Shown: one piece after another, positions 1 to 9,545 of the stretch | Layout: every line of letters begins with the position of its first letter | How positions within the stretch are numbered: position 1 is the stretch's first letter | Assembly (NCBI RefSeq): GCF_946482605.1 | Contig: NZ_CAMLSE010000021.1 | Coordinates: 1-64,000 of the forward strand | DNA: 64,000 bases | Direction of reading: 5' to 3' | Origin: an uncultured Dyadobacter sp. | GTDB taxonomy: Bacteria > Bacteroidota > Bacteroidia > Cytophagales > Spirosomataceae | Position numbers and translations under genes: made by a program | The notes under the pieces: model-generated | Seen by the model: the letters and a program-made list of their open reading frames with translations, nothing else | Database searches by the model: none | Told to the model about the DNA's origin: nothing

Positions 1-1382
1 CGGTGGAGCAGGATACCAATCCGGATCTGCTCAATCTGATCAAGAAGCGCTGGGAGATCGATGATCATAATGTATTCCCGATAGACGGGATGATCGATTA
101 TACTTCGCTGTGGAGCATCATTAAACATCCGGAATTTAAAGACCAGATTCCCCCGATCCGCCCCCCGGTGCCGCCGCTGGGCCTGGATCGCGAGCGCATT
201 CCGGATATCTTCGAAGTGATGCGGGAAAGGGACATTCTCCTGCACCATCCCTACAACAACTTCGAGCCCGTGCTGCAATTGCTGGAACAGGCCGCAGAAG
301 ACCCTAAGGTGTTATCCATTAAACTGACGATTTATCGCCTTGCCAAAAATTCACGTGTAACAGAAGCACTTCTGCACGCGGCGGAGAACGGTAAGAATGT
401 AGCCGTCTTATTCGAAGTAAAGGCGCGTTTCGACGAGGAGAACAATATCAAAGAGGCGCAGCGGTTGCAGAAAGCGGGCTGTTTTGTCATCTATGGAATT
501 GGCCTGTTGAAAACCCATACCAAACTGTTGCTGATCGTCAGGAACGAGGGTAACCGGGTATTGCGGTATGCGCATTTGTCCAGTGGAAATTATAATGAAG
601 ATACTTCTCGGCTTTACACGGATACCGGGCTTCTGACCTCCAATGAAGAGTATACCCACGACATTTCTGAGTTCTTCAATGTCATTACAGGGCATTCGAT
701 CCCATCGGAATACCAGAACCTCATCACCGCACCGCGTTACATGCGTGCGAAGCTGATCGAGCTGATCCAGCAGGAAGCGGAGAATGCAAAGGCTGGCCTG
801 AAAAGCGGAATTTGTATTAAAATAAACTCTCTGGAAGACAGGGATACGATCTACGAACTGTACAAGGCTTCCGAAGCAGGAGTACCCATTCGACTCATCG
901 TACGGGGCATGTGCTGCCTGCGCCCGAAGCGGAAAGGGCTCAGCGAAAACATAACCGTGCGTTCGCTGGTGGGGGATTTCCTGGAACATTCAAGGATATT
1001 CTACTTTCACCAGAATGGCAACCCGCTCGTATATGGCGGCAGCGCCGACGCCATGGTGCGGAGCTTCGACAAAAGGATCGAGTCGCTCTTTAAGCTGGTA
1101 GACCCGAGGGTGCGCCAGGAGGCCATTCACATTCTGTATTATAGTTTGAAAGACAATGTGAATGCCTATGAAATGCAGGAAGATGGTGACTATGTCAAAT
1201 GTGAAATCGCACCTGGCAGCGAACCATTGAACGTGCATCAGGCATTCTACGACGTTACGCTCGACCAGGTGATGGCTACGCAGTTATTCGAAGTGGAAGA
1301 CCAACGCCTGGAAGCCGCTGTCGCACCTTCCGAACCCAATGGGGCAGATCCGGAAGTGCAGCAGGCAGAAGCAGACAATTAG
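1..1382 (+). CDS. ppk: Polyphosphate kinase 1, C-terminal part (5' end outside window)
   Basis: PPK1 makes inorganic polyphosphate reversibly from the ATP gamma-phosphate. About 460 residues are visible, roughly the C-terminal two thirds of a usual 690-720 residue enzyme, and the frame is open at the window edge, so the GTG at base 3 need not be a start. The autophosphorylated histidine lies in the motif KTHTKLLLI (visible residue 172) and the second active-site histidine in LEHSRIFYFHQNG (residue 329). The glycine-rich YGGSADAM that follows is also typical. The C-terminal 25 residues are acidic and Ala/Pro-rich. The gene converges on murF-alr with only 5 bases between the stop codons and no hairpin terminator. 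Family assignment is certain; the missing start is the only gap. Confidence 0.97.
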   Translation, partial: VEQDTNPDLLNLIKKRWEIDDHNVFPIDGMIDYTSLWSIIKHPEFKDQIPPIRPPVPPLGLDRERIPDIFEVMRERDILLHHPYNNFEPVLQLLEQAAEDPKVLSIKLTIYRLAKNSRVTEALLHAAENGKNVAVLFEVKARFDEENNIKEAQRLQKAGCFVIYGIGLLKTHTKLLLIVRNEGNRVLRYAHLSSGNYNEDTSRLYTDTGLLTSNEEYTHDISEFFNVITGHSIPSEYQNLITAPRYMRAKLIELIQQEAENAKAGLKSGICIKINSLEDRDTIYELYKASEAGVPIRLIVRGMCCLRPKRKGLSENITVRSLVGDFLEHSRIFYFHQNGNPLVYGGSADAMVRSFDKRIESLFKLVDPRVRQEAIHILYYSLKDNVNAYEMQEDGDYVKCEIAPGSEPLNVHQAFYDVTLDQVMATQLFEVEDQRLEAAVAPSEPNGADPEVQQAEADN

Positions 1383-1387
1383 GCTGC

Positions 1388-3862
1388 TCACTCTTTGTAA
1401 AATACACGCTTGACGCGGTCTCCAATGCCCGTCAGGATTTCATAGGGGATGGTGCTGATGGTTTTCGCGAGTTCCGTAATAGGAACTTCCTTACCGAAAA
1501 CAATCACTTCATCCCCTTCTTCTACCTGGGCATGGCTCACGTCGATCATTGTCATGTCCATGCATACATTGCCGATGGTTGGGCATAAGGTGCCATTTAC
1601 CCACACTTTGCCGAACCCATTGCCCAATCCGCGATCGTAACCATCGGCATACCCGATGGCGAGCGTGGCAATGGCGGAATCGTGGTTCACCTGGCCTTTA
1701 CGACTGTATCCGACGGTTTCACCCGAAGTGAGGTATTTGACCTGTGAGACAATGGTCTTCAAAGTGCCTACCGACTGTAATGCGCGCTGGTCCTGCCCGG
1801 TCGCTTCGACCCCATACAGCCCAATGCCAAGCCGGACCATGTCCAGGCGATATTCAGGGAAGCGCACGATGCCCGCAGAGTTGAGGATATGTTTAAGGGT
1901 TGTATAGCCCAATGCGTCCTCGATCAGCGTAGCACCTTCCATGAACTGTGCGTACTGTTTCCTCGAAAACTCGTTATGCACTCCTTCATCGGCACCCACC
2001 AGGTGGGAGAATATACTGGCTACCTGAATGGCCGGGTTCAGGCGGAGCTGTTCCAGGAGCCATTCATAATCATCCTTCACGAAACCAAGCCGGTGCATAC
2101 CCGTGTCGAGCTTCAAATGCACCGAGGGTGCCTGAGTCGGTTCGCCCTTTTTTTCGACGTAGCCGATCCAGTCGGTGAGGATGCGGCGGCTGTAAATCTC
2201 AGGTTCCAGCTTGTACTGCCAGATCAGGTCGAATGTAGGTAAGGTAGCATTCATGACCATGATAGGAAGCGTAATGCCGTTCTGCCGCAGCATAACCCCT
2301 TCATCGGTGTAAGCTACGCCCAGGTAGTCGACGCGATGGTATTGTAACAATGCAGCCACCTCGGAGCTGCCGCTGCCATAGGCAAACGCTTTTACCATGG
2401 CCATGATCCTGGTGCCCTGCCCGGCGCGTGCCCGGTAGTAGTTCAGGTTATGCACCAATGCATCCAGGTTGATTTCAAGGACAGTGCCGTGCGCCTTCTG
2501 CTGTATTCGGTGAACGATCTTTTCAAACGAGAAAGGTCGTGCGCCTTTCACGAGTACGAGCGTATCTGCGAGCGTGTGGAAAGCAAATGTTTTGAGGAAA
2601 CTGTCTGTATCGTCATAAAACTCCTGCTCGGGGACGTCGAACAACGCCGCCTGGCTGCTGATTTGCTTTCCGATCCCGATCAGGCGGTGAATGCTTTTTT
2701 CTCCCAGTAGTCGGGCAACCAGTTTATACAGTTCCGTGGGCGTCTGTCCGGTTTGGAGCACGTCCGAAAGGATCACTGTTTTTCTATGCCGCTGTTCCTG
2801 TTGCGCCAGAAAATTCAGCGCCATCGATAAGCCTTGCAGGTCGTTGTTGTAGGCATCGTCGATAATATAGGAGTGGTTGATACCTTCTTTGAGTTCTAAC
2901 CGCATGGAAACCGGTTTTAGAAGCAGAATCCGGTCTTGTATCGTAGCATGTTCAAGGCCGAAATCAAGCAGGAATACAATGCAATGGGTAAGGTTTTCCA
3001 ACGAAGCATCGTCACGGAAGCCTGTTTCAAAGGTGTGCTCGCCAAGTTTTCCTTTCAGCGAAATGATGGTTTTGTCCTTCTGGGGCACAAAGGCCACCTG
3101 TACGTGCGCGCCGGAGTAGTTACTTCCCCAGCTCAGCGTTTCCAGGAATGAATTCACCGGTTTCAGGATCAGACTGATTTCTTCGTCGATCTCGTGGTAA
3201 TCCTTGCGGTAGATCAGCTTTTTGACCTTCGTGAACAAACGCAGCTTCTCGGTAATCTTCTGTTTCCGGCTTCGGAAACCATCGTCATGGGCGGGGCCTA
3301 TATTGGTGAAAATGCCGACGGTGGGCTGCATAACGGGTTGGAGGTACTCCATTTCGTGCGCCTTTGAAATGCCTGCCTCGAAAACGCCGAGCGTATGCTC
3401 TTTGCCGAGGTTCCATACCGACAGCGGCACGCCGATCTGCGAATTGTAGCTTTTCGGGCTTGCTACAATGCTCCGGCCGGGTGACAGCAGTTGCACGAGC
3501 CACTCCTTAACGATCGTCTTGCCATTGCTGCCCGCAATGCCGACCACCGGAATGTCGAACTGTTTTCTCCTATCAGCAACCAACTGCTGCAACGCACGGA
3601 TGCTCGACGATACGATCCAGATCTTCGCGTCGGACCAGGTCGATACCAATTCGCGCAGGGCGCCGGTAAAGGCGGCCTCTTCTACGACAAACTCCCTTAC
3701 ACCCGCCGCATATAGCTCAGGGATGAACCGGTGACCGTCGTGTCGTTCACCTTTGATTGCAAAAAAAATGCTTTGACCGGGAAAGGAAACCTGACGGCTG
3801 TCGGTCAGTATGTAGCGGGCTTGTGTAGTTACAAAAGGGGATGTGTTGGCAGTAAGACTCAT
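1388..3862 (-). CDS. murF-alr: Bifunctional UDP-MurNAc-tripeptide:D-Ala-D-Ala ligase / alanine racemase
   Basis: An 824-residue fusion of two cytoplasmic peptidoglycan-precursor enzymes. Residues 1-455 are a Mur ligase with the ATP-binding loop GSNGKT at 111-116; residues 457-824 are a fold-III PLP alanine racemase with the PLP lysine at K491 (in MAMVKAFAYG) and the catalytic tyrosine at Y719 (VGYSRKG). The racemase makes D-Ala, Ddl (not in this window) joins two D-Ala, and the MurF half adds the dipeptide to the UDP-MurNAc tripeptide. The fusion is common in Bacteroidota, so it is not a sequencing artefact. ATG start at 3862, with about 150 bases to the next gene. Both active sites look intact. 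Confidence 0.97.
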   Translation of the reverse strand: MSLTANTSPFVTTQARYILTDSRQVSFPGQSIFFAIKGERHDGHRFIPELYAAGVREFVVEEAAFTGALRELVSTWSDAKIWIVSSSIRALQQLVADRRKQFDIPVVGIAGSNGKTIVKEWLVQLLSPGRSIVASPKSYNSQIGVPLSVWNLGKEHTLGVFEAGISKAHEMEYLQPVMQPTVGIFTNIGPAHDDGFRSRKQKITEKLRLFTKVKKLIYRKDYHEIDEEISLILKPVNSFLETLSWGSNYSGAHVQVAFVPQKDKTIISLKGKLGEHTFETGFRDDASLENLTHCIVFLLDFGLEHATIQDRILLLKPVSMRLELKEGINHSYIIDDAYNNDLQGLSMALNFLAQQEQRHRKTVILSDVLQTGQTPTELYKLVARLLGEKSIHRLIGIGKQISSQAALFDVPEQEFYDDTDSFLKTFAFHTLADTLVLVKGARPFSFEKIVHRIQQKAHGTVLEINLDALVHNLNYYRARAGQGTRIMAMVKAFAYGSGSSEVAALLQYHRVDYLGVAYTDEGVMLRQNGITLPIMVMNATLPTFDLIWQYKLEPEIYSRRILTDWIGYVEKKGEPTQAPSVHLKLDTGMHRLGFVKDDYEWLLEQLRLNPAIQVASIFSHLVGADEGVHNEFSRKQYAQFMEGATLIEDALGYTTLKHILNSAGIVRFPEYRLDMVRLGIGLYGVEATGQDQRALQSVGTLKTIVSQVKYLTSGETVGYSRKGQVNHDSAIATLAIGYADGYDRGLGNGFGKVWVNGTLCPTIGNVCMDMTMIDVSHAQVEEGDEVIVFGKEVPITELAKTISTIPYEILTGIGDRVKRVFYKE

Positions 3863-3899
3863 TCCAATGCGCGTTAATCAAAGTACAAAGGTATCAATC

Positions 3900-5015
3900 C
3901 TACATCCATTTTTTAGACTTGAAATAAAATATCATCCCGGCCGTGACCGCGATCATCAGGCCCCAGACATAGTAGTAGCCGTAGGGCATTTTGAGCTCGG
4001 GCATGAAGTCGAAGTTCATACCGTAAACCCCGACTATAAATGTCAGCGGCATGAATACAGCCGAGAAGATCGTCAGGGTTTTCATAACAGAGTTCATGCG
4101 GTTGCTGATGGTGGACAAATGGACGTCCACCAGGCTGGCCAGCAATTCGCGGTAGGAGTCGATCGTGTCCAGTACCTGCATGATGTGGTCGTAAAGGTCC
4201 CGGTAATAGGGGATCGCCTCTCTGGTGATCTGCCCGTTGTCTTCGCGGATCAGCTGATTGACCATGTCGCGCAAGGGCCATATCTGTCGCCTGGCCAGGG
4301 TAAGCTCACGTTTCAGCGCATACAGATCTTTAAGGGAAAGGTCTTCCTCCCCCCGGATCACCTGATCCTCGGTGGTATCGAGGGCGTCTCCGAGTTTTTC
4401 CAGCACAATAAAGTAGTTGTCGACCACTACATCTATTAATGCGAACAGCAGGTAATCCGGCCCATTGCGGCGGGTTTTGCCTACGGACGCTTCCAGCCGG
4501 TTCTCGACGGACGTGAAAATATCGCTCGTAAGCTCCTCCTGAAATGACAGCACATAGTTTTTCCCCAATACAAAACTGACGTGTTCGGAAGAAATACTGA
4601 TCGGGGATTCGGAGTCGACATGGAGCATTTTGAGCGTCAGGAACAAATGCCCCGTGTCGTATAATTCCAGTTTGGGTTTATGCTCCGTGTTGACGACGTC
4701 TTCCAGCAACAGTGGGTGGAGCGAGTAGAATGCGCCCAGTTTCTCGATCAATGCGGTTTCGTGGATGCCATCTACATTTAACCAGGTAATATAAGATTCC
4801 CCGTTCACGGCAGCTTTGCAATCGTCCAGCGATTTTACGGCCTCGTCCTTATACATGCTTTCGCTGTACCGGATACGCCGGATCTTGGTTTTTAAGCCAA
4901 TTTCAGGCCCGATGTATGTAAGCGTACCCGGGGACGTCAGCAGGCCGCGTTTTTTGTACCGTTTGGATTTTTTTACGCTGCCGGTTCGCGCCCGGGTACC
5001 TTCTGTCTTATTCAA
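3900..5015 (-). CDS. corA: CorA family magnesium/cobalt transporter
   Basis: CorA forms a pentameric inner-membrane channel for Mg2+ (also Co2+, Ni2+). The 371-residue protein has a long cytoplasmic N-terminal domain and two C-terminal transmembrane helices. The signature GMN is at residues 332-334 at the end of the pore helix, followed by the usual acidic periplasmic loop (MPEL) and a basic C-terminus (KSKKW). The N-terminus is strongly basic. The start codon is TTG: its reverse-strand upstream sequence carries AAGGA at a Shine-Dalgarno distance, and no ATG fits better. It lies 8 bases downstream of the universal stress gene and is probably co-transcribed with it. Confidence 0.95.
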   Translation of the reverse strand: MNKTEGTRARTGSVKKSKRYKKRGLLTSPGTLTYIGPEIGLKTKIRRIRYSESMYKDEAVKSLDDCKAAVNGESYITWLNVDGIHETALIEKLGAFYSLHPLLLEDVVNTEHKPKLELYDTGHLFLTLKMLHVDSESPISISSEHVSFVLGKNYVLSFQEELTSDIFTSVENRLEASVGKTRRNGPDYLLFALIDVVVDNYFIVLEKLGDALDTTEDQVIRGEEDLSLKDLYALKRELTLARRQIWPLRDMVNQLIREDNGQITREAIPYYRDLYDHIMQVLDTIDSYRELLASLVDVHLSTISNRMNSVMKTLTIFSAVFMPLTFIVGVYGMNFDFMPELKMPYGYYYVWGLMIAVTAGMIFYFKSKKWM

Positions 5016-5023
5016 AACAGTCC

Positions 5024-5875
5024 TTATTTAAGGTGAAACACAAGCAAAGGTACGTGTGTATCGATAATCAGCTTACGGGTGACGCTCGGATTGATCAGGA
5101 ATTCTTCGATGAACGACCGTTGCCTCGACGACACGATGAGGAGGTCGGCTTTTACCTCGTCGCAGTAAGCTTCAATGCCGTCCAGCACATGCCGGTCTTC
5201 GCGGATCACGATCTGGCCTTCCCGGATATCGAACTGTGCTTTGATCTCTGCAATGTACTGGTTGTCGGGCTGGATATCCGGCTGAGAATCCGATCTGATT
5301 TTCAGTAATGTCAGGTTTGCACCCAGTTGGTTCATCAGTACGAAAACTTCCCTCAGAATGTCTTTTTCTTCGTATTCAAACTGGGTTGCGTATACTACTT
5401 TCGTGAACTTGCCGAGCTCGGCTTGTGGGGGGATCACCAGCACGGGGCAGGGTGCATGCAGCCCGATTTGCGTGGCAGAGCTGCCGATGAGTTTGTCAAG
5501 AAACCCTCCGGTTCCGGTACGGCCGATCACGATGAGGTCGGGCATATGTTCCTCAATGGCCTCGTCGATGGCGGATTGTATGCTGCCAAGCGCCCACACC
5601 GCCCGCGCCTTGTACCCTTCGGCTACCACGCTTTCGGCGTATTCATCGAGGCGGTCGCGGAATTCCTGTTCCAGGTCCGAGGTCATAGAAAGGAAGTCGG
5701 CTCCCCCGACACCGGGCATCAGGTTACCTGGTGTAACATTTACATCCGCAATGTAAGGCTGATAGGCGTGCAGGATCAGGAGTTCCGTCACGTCTTTATC
5801 GGCGACCATTTTCGCGGCGGACAATGCGCGCTCTGCATTTTCGGAAAAGTCGATGGCAATCAGTATACTTCTCAT
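5024..5875 (-). CDS. Tandem-domain universal stress protein
   Basis: A 283-residue cytoplasmic protein made of two UspA domains (about 1-150 and 155-283). The first domain has the ATP-binding signature of the family, GRTGTGGFLDKLIGSSA, followed by the strand PCPVLVIP. The second domain ends in the same fold (HVPLLVFHL) but lacks the full glycine-rich motif, suggesting that only the first domain binds nucleotide. Such proteins help cells through starvation and stress, though the specific partner is unknown. It is the first gene of a likely usp-corA pair, with ATG start at 5875 and a gene-free region of over 400 bases upstream that must hold its promoter. Confidence 0.92.
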   Translation of the reverse strand: MRSILIAIDFSENAERALSAAKMVADKDVTELLILHAYQPYIADVNVTPGNLMPGVGGADFLSMTSDLEQEFRDRLDEYAESVVAEGYKARAVWALGSIQSAIDEAIEEHMPDLIVIGRTGTGGFLDKLIGSSATQIGLHAPCPVLVIPPQAELGKFTKVVYATQFEYEEKDILREVFVLMNQLGANLTLLKIRSDSQPDIQPDNQYIAEIKAQFDIREGQIVIREDRHVLDGIEAYCDEVKADLLIVSSRQRSFIEEFLINPSVTRKLIIDTHVPLLVFHLK

Positions 5876-6294
5876 GTTCTTAAAGGTTGATATGGGGGTA
5901 TGGATGATCCGAACATATCAATTTTAGCGACCGTAACCAAGAACTTTGGTCATCTTTAGATGTTCTGACCGGAATTCGGGGAGATTTAATATTCCCGTAA
6001 TCTTGAAGGTTTCAAATTTTATGCCAAATTGAACCGTGGTTGCCAGCTTCCGGCTGATCTGCACGGGCCGGCTGTTTGTATTTTGCATTTGTCCAATACA
6101 TTTCGGAGTTTGAGGTAAACAGTTGTTTATTTTAAAAACTTCCTTTCATTTAGTACAATCATTCATTTTTATTGTTCAAAACCTATTATAAATTTTGTGT
6201 TTTGTTCAAAATGCATTGCCTTGGGTAGCTGGGCTTAATTTGATTTTTTATAAGTTTACCGTTACAAACTAATTTCCCATTCCAAATATCCTGT
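5876..6294. other. Gene-free AT-rich divergent region
   Basis: About 420 bases between the divergent usp and symporter genes. The half next to the symporter is AT-rich. I see no ORF, tRNA-like fold or strong hairpin. TAAGTTTA at 6251-6258 is one mismatch from the Bacteroidota -7 box (TAnnTTTG), but no -33 TTTG lies at the right distance. It presumably holds promoters for both neighbours, though neither can be placed with confidence. Confidence 0.5.
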
Positions 6295-7695
6295 ATGAAG
6301 AGCAAGATTACCCTTGTCAATATCGTCCTGGTTACTATTGCCGCGATAGCCTCTGTTCTAAGTGCCTATGATATCCTGCCGCTGCCTGATCAAGTGCTGA
6401 TTGGCCTTCGCTGGCTGGCATTGGCGGGGCTGATCGTGTACGCGGTACTTAAAAAGAACCTGACGACGTCGATACTGATCTCCATGCTGGTGGGCACGGA
6501 AATCGGTTATGATTTTCCGAAGATGGGGACCGAGTTGCATTTCCTGCGGCAGATTTTCCTGCAAATGATCAAGACAGTGATCGCTCCCTTACTTTTTGCG
6601 ACGCTGGTGACGGGTATAGCGGGCCATTCAGACCTGAAACAAGTGGGGCGAATGGGCTGGAAATCGCTGCTGTACTTTGAAGTGGTCACTACATTTGCGC
6701 TGATCATCGGATTGGTTTTCGCCAACTGGTTCAAACCGGGTGTAGGCATCATCCCGCCTGAAAGCCTGAATGCAACCTTGCCGAAAGTCAGCCAGCAGAC
6801 CTGGCAGGAAATTGTCCTGCATTCATTCCCCGAGAACATTGCCAAGTCCATTTATCACGGTGAAGTATTGCAGATCGTTGTTTTCAGCGTTTTGTTTGGA
6901 ATAAGCCTCGCATTGCTTCCTTCGGTGAAGAAAGAGAAATTTGTACATGGGGTCGAGCTGCTGGCGGAGGTCATGTTTAAGCTTACCAAGATCATCATGT
7001 ACTTTGCTCCGATTGGTGTGGGAGCGGCTATTGCCGAAACGGTCGGCCATATGGGGATCGATGTGTTGAAAAACCTGGCTTTGCTGCTTGCGACACTGTA
7101 CTGTGCCTTGATCGTATTCATTCTGTTGGTGTTTGTGCCGGTAGCGATGATCGCGAGAATCCCGGTCATCAAGTTTGCCAAAGCTATTTTTGAACCTGTT
7201 TCCATTGCATTTGCTACTACCAGTTCGGAGTCGGCGCTGCCGAAAGCGATGGAAAAAATGGAGAAATTCGGCGTGCCCCGGCAGATCGTATCTTTCGTCA
7301 TGCCAACCGGTTACAGTTTTAACCTGGATGGATCTACCTTGTATCTCGCGTTGGCGACGGTGTTTGTGGCGCAGGCTACGGGAACCGAAATGTCGATTGG
7401 GCAACAGTTTACGATGGTACTGCTGCTGATGCTCACGAGCAAGGGCGTGGCCGGTATTCCCCGCGCCACATTAGTGATATTGCTGGGCGCGATTGCTAAC
7501 TTTGGCATGCCCGAATGGCCTGTATTGCTGATCATGGGGATCGATGAGCTCATGGATATGGCCCGTACCTCCGTAAATGTAACCGGTAACTGTCTGGCAA
7601 CAGCGGTGATCGCACGTTGGGAAGGCGAGCTCGATGATCAGAAAATGCACGATTCGGACAAGGTTATAGAAGAACCTGCAATCCATGAAGTTTAA
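6295..7695 (+). CDS. Dicarboxylate/amino acid:cation symporter (DAACS family)
   Basis: A 466-residue inner-membrane secondary transporter of the GltP/DctA family, which imports glutamate, aspartate or C4-dicarboxylates with H+ or Na+. Hydrophobic segments run along the whole chain. The hallmark hairpin-loop serine stretch TTSSESALPKAMEKM and the substrate/cation motif GYSFNLDGSTLY are both present; the SFNLDG form resembles DctA more than the NMDG form of glutamate carriers, so succinate, fumarate or malate is a reasonable guess. A late DELMDMARTSVNVTGN motif supplies the substrate-binding Asp, Arg and Asn. The extra hydrophobic N-terminus (residues 1-55) is longer than in E. coli DctA. The next gene begins 26 bases downstream. 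Confidence 0.93.
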   Translation: MKSKITLVNIVLVTIAAIASVLSAYDILPLPDQVLIGLRWLALAGLIVYAVLKKNLTTSILISMLVGTEIGYDFPKMGTELHFLRQIFLQMIKTVIAPLLFATLVTGIAGHSDLKQVGRMGWKSLLYFEVVTTFALIIGLVFANWFKPGVGIIPPESLNATLPKVSQQTWQEIVLHSFPENIAKSIYHGEVLQIVVFSVLFGISLALLPSVKKEKFVHGVELLAEVMFKLTKIIMYFAPIGVGAAIAETVGHMGIDVLKNLALLLATLYCALIVFILLVFVPVAMIARIPVIKFAKAIFEPVSIAFATTSSESALPKAMEKMEKFGVPRQIVSFVMPTGYSFNLDGSTLYLALATVFVAQATGTEMSIGQQFTMVLLLMLTSKGVAGIPRATLVILLGAIANFGMPEWPVLLIMGIDELMDMARTSVNVTGNCLATAVIARWEGELDDQKMHDSDKVIEEPAIHEV

Positions 7696-7721
7696 TGTAA
7701 GTTATTTTCAGAGTAAAATTT

Positions 7722-8084
7722 ATGCTGACCGTTTACGGAATACCCAATTGCGATACCATTAAGAAGGCGCGTACCTGGCTGGACAAAAACAAAGTACCAT
7801 ACCAGTTTTACGATTACAGAAAAGACGGCATCAGTGCAGAAAAGATCAGCACTTGGTTCACCGAATTTCCCTGGGATAAGGTCTTGAACAAGGCTTCAAC
7901 AACCTGGAAAGAGCTTGGCGAGGAAGAAAAGAACGGGGTAACCGACGCAAAATCGGCCGCCAGATTGCTTTCGTCCAACCCTACCGCCATCAAGCGGCCG
8001 GTGATCGAGGATGAGAATGGCAAGGCGCTTACGCTGGGTTATTCGGAAAAAATCTACGAGGAAACGTACCTCAAACGGGCTTAA
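7722..8084 (+). CDS. ArsC/Spx-like reductase of the YffB family
   Basis: A 120-residue thioredoxin-fold protein. The N-terminus MLTVYGIPNCDTIKKARTWL matches the YffB branch of the ArsC family, with one active-site cysteine at C10 and no CxxC partner. The mid-region motif KVLNKASTTWKEL and the late IKRPVIEDENGKALTLGYSE (containing the conserved RPV loop) fit the family. The expected role is glutathione- or thiol-dependent reduction, but the substrate is not known, and true arsenate reduction is unproven since no ars genes are nearby. The gene follows the symporter at close spacing, and its 3' end overlaps the converging methyltransferase gene by 14 bases. Confidence 0.88.
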   Translation: MLTVYGIPNCDTIKKARTWLDKNKVPYQFYDYRKDGISAEKISTWFTEFPWDKVLNKASTTWKELGEEEKNGVTDAKSAARLLSSNPTAIKRPVIEDENGKALTLGYSEKIYEETYLKRA

Positions 8085-9297
8085 CGCAAACGATCACGAC
8101 TTTGGTTTGATCGGCAAGGGTGGTGGCGAACAGGTAATGGTCGCCACCATCTTTTATTTTCCACTTCTTCCTTAATTCTTCGGGTTTTGCGGGGAAGTTG
8201 CGGGTGGTAATGTTGGCTTTGCCACCGCTAATGTGCTGCGCGATGTCCCGGATGTCGGGTTTGCAAACTGCCAGTATCCTGAAACTGCGGCCGGGGAAAT
8301 CATGAATGTAGGCTTGTGAGGTGTAGAGCTGGCTGTGAATAGCTAACTTTTGTACATCGAACCGCGCACAAATGGTTTTGAAGGCGCCTGCTTTAAGAAC
8401 TGCGGCGTGCGGTTCATATAAGTAGGCGAGGGGTTTGGCATATTCCGCTGCCGCAGATCGCTCTTCTTCCCGCGTAAAATCCAGTTGATGAACAGGATAT
8501 CCGGCAGAATCGATAATGCGGACCCTGATCGTAAAAATTTCTCCCGCCATTTCGCGATCCAGCACGAACAGCAACTCTTTGCATTCTTGTTCATAGCCCA
8601 CTACATGTACCTCTTTCAGGTTTCGCAACTCTTTGGAAGCCAGGTCAATGTCCAGCAGGGGAGAGGTTTTGATGAGGACATTCGGTGCGGCGCTCAGCAG
8701 CAGGGCTATATTGCCGGCCACATCCGGGGTGCAATCGGCAAGGCGTACTACTTTCTCCTTGTTGGTACCGCGACGGGCCGGATCGGCGTAGAGCCAGTCG
8801 GCGGTTTGGCCTGCTTCCAATGCGGTTAGGGACTCTCCTGCGTGCACATGGATACGTGCGGCGCCCAGCTGCGCGAAATTGTAGGCGGCGCTGGATGCCA
8901 CTTCGGGTTGTTGTTCGAAATAGTGCGTTTCATGGAAGCTGCGGCTCATATAATAGCAGTCGATACCCATGCCGCCGGTAACGTCGATTAGTGTTTTGCC
9001 GGAAACTATACTTTCCTTGTAATGCGCTGTGGCCTCGGAAGAGCATTGTTCTACGGATAATGCCGGAGGAAAGATAAGCTGTTCGTTAGCCGACCATTCG
9101 GGTAACTTTTTCAGGGCCTTCTGCCGCGACTGGATCTGCGCAGCGAGGTTCTTGACATCGAGTCCTTTAAACTTTTTCGCTTTCAGGATCAATTCGCCCG
9201 GATTATCGTGGAGATGTTCCTGAATGAATGCGATTTCATCCGCTGAAAAGCCCTCTTCTACCTTATGCACATGGATGCTGTCTGAATGGATATTCAT
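8071..9297 (-). CDS. SAM-dependent methyltransferase with THUMP-like C-terminal domain
   Basis: A 408-residue protein with a Rossmann-type methyltransferase core. The SAM-binding motif I reads LIDVTGGMGIDCYYMSR (about residues 102-118), and DWLYADPARRG is the motif IV-like catalytic loop, DPARR being seen in RNA or protein methyltransferases of this group. The C-terminal 100 residues (from about 310, ending in ATTLADQTKVVIVCVKPV) match the THUMP-like domain of a family widespread in Bacteroidota. The likely substrate is RNA, but which one is unknown. ATG start at 9297. The 3' end overlaps the YffB-like gene on the other strand. Confidence 0.85.
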   Translation of the reverse strand: MNIHSDSIHVHKVEEGFSADEIAFIQEHLHDNPGELILKAKKFKGLDVKNLAAQIQSRQKALKKLPEWSANEQLIFPPALSVEQCSSEATAHYKESIVSGKTLIDVTGGMGIDCYYMSRSFHETHYFEQQPEVASSAAYNFAQLGAARIHVHAGESLTALEAGQTADWLYADPARRGTNKEKVVRLADCTPDVAGNIALLLSAAPNVLIKTSPLLDIDLASKELRNLKEVHVVGYEQECKELLFVLDREMAGEIFTIRVRIIDSAGYPVHQLDFTREEERSAAAEYAKPLAYLYEPHAAVLKAGAFKTICARFDVQKLAIHSQLYTSQAYIHDFPGRSFRILAVCKPDIRDIAQHISGGKANITTRNFPAKPEELRKKWKIKDGGDHYLFATTLADQTKVVIVCVKPV

Positions 9298-9545
9298 TTG
9301 TTCAACTAGTTCGAGGCCCGAAAGTACATCTTTTTGGCATGTTCCCGGAGCGGGGAGTGATGAAATGGAATTTTGAAATATTATTAGAATGATAACAATT
9401 GTTGGCTTTTCGCTATGGATTGATTATCAGCAAAATGGCCTCCAAGTGTCTGTCAGACAGTTTCTGGCTAAGTAGGACTAACCAAATGAAAATTATAACT
9501 TGGCAGCCAAATCCTAAATTTCCCTAAGTTAAACCTTTATTGATC

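Noticed and set aside
5876..6294. Riboswitch or tRNA in the large gap upstream of the symporter
   Set aside because: I found no conserved tRNA arm text, riboswitch core or strong hairpin in it.
7722..8084. Arsenate resistance gene (arsC)
   Set aside because: The sequence matches the YffB branch of the family, and no arsenic-resistance genes are adjacent, so arsenate reduction is not claimed.
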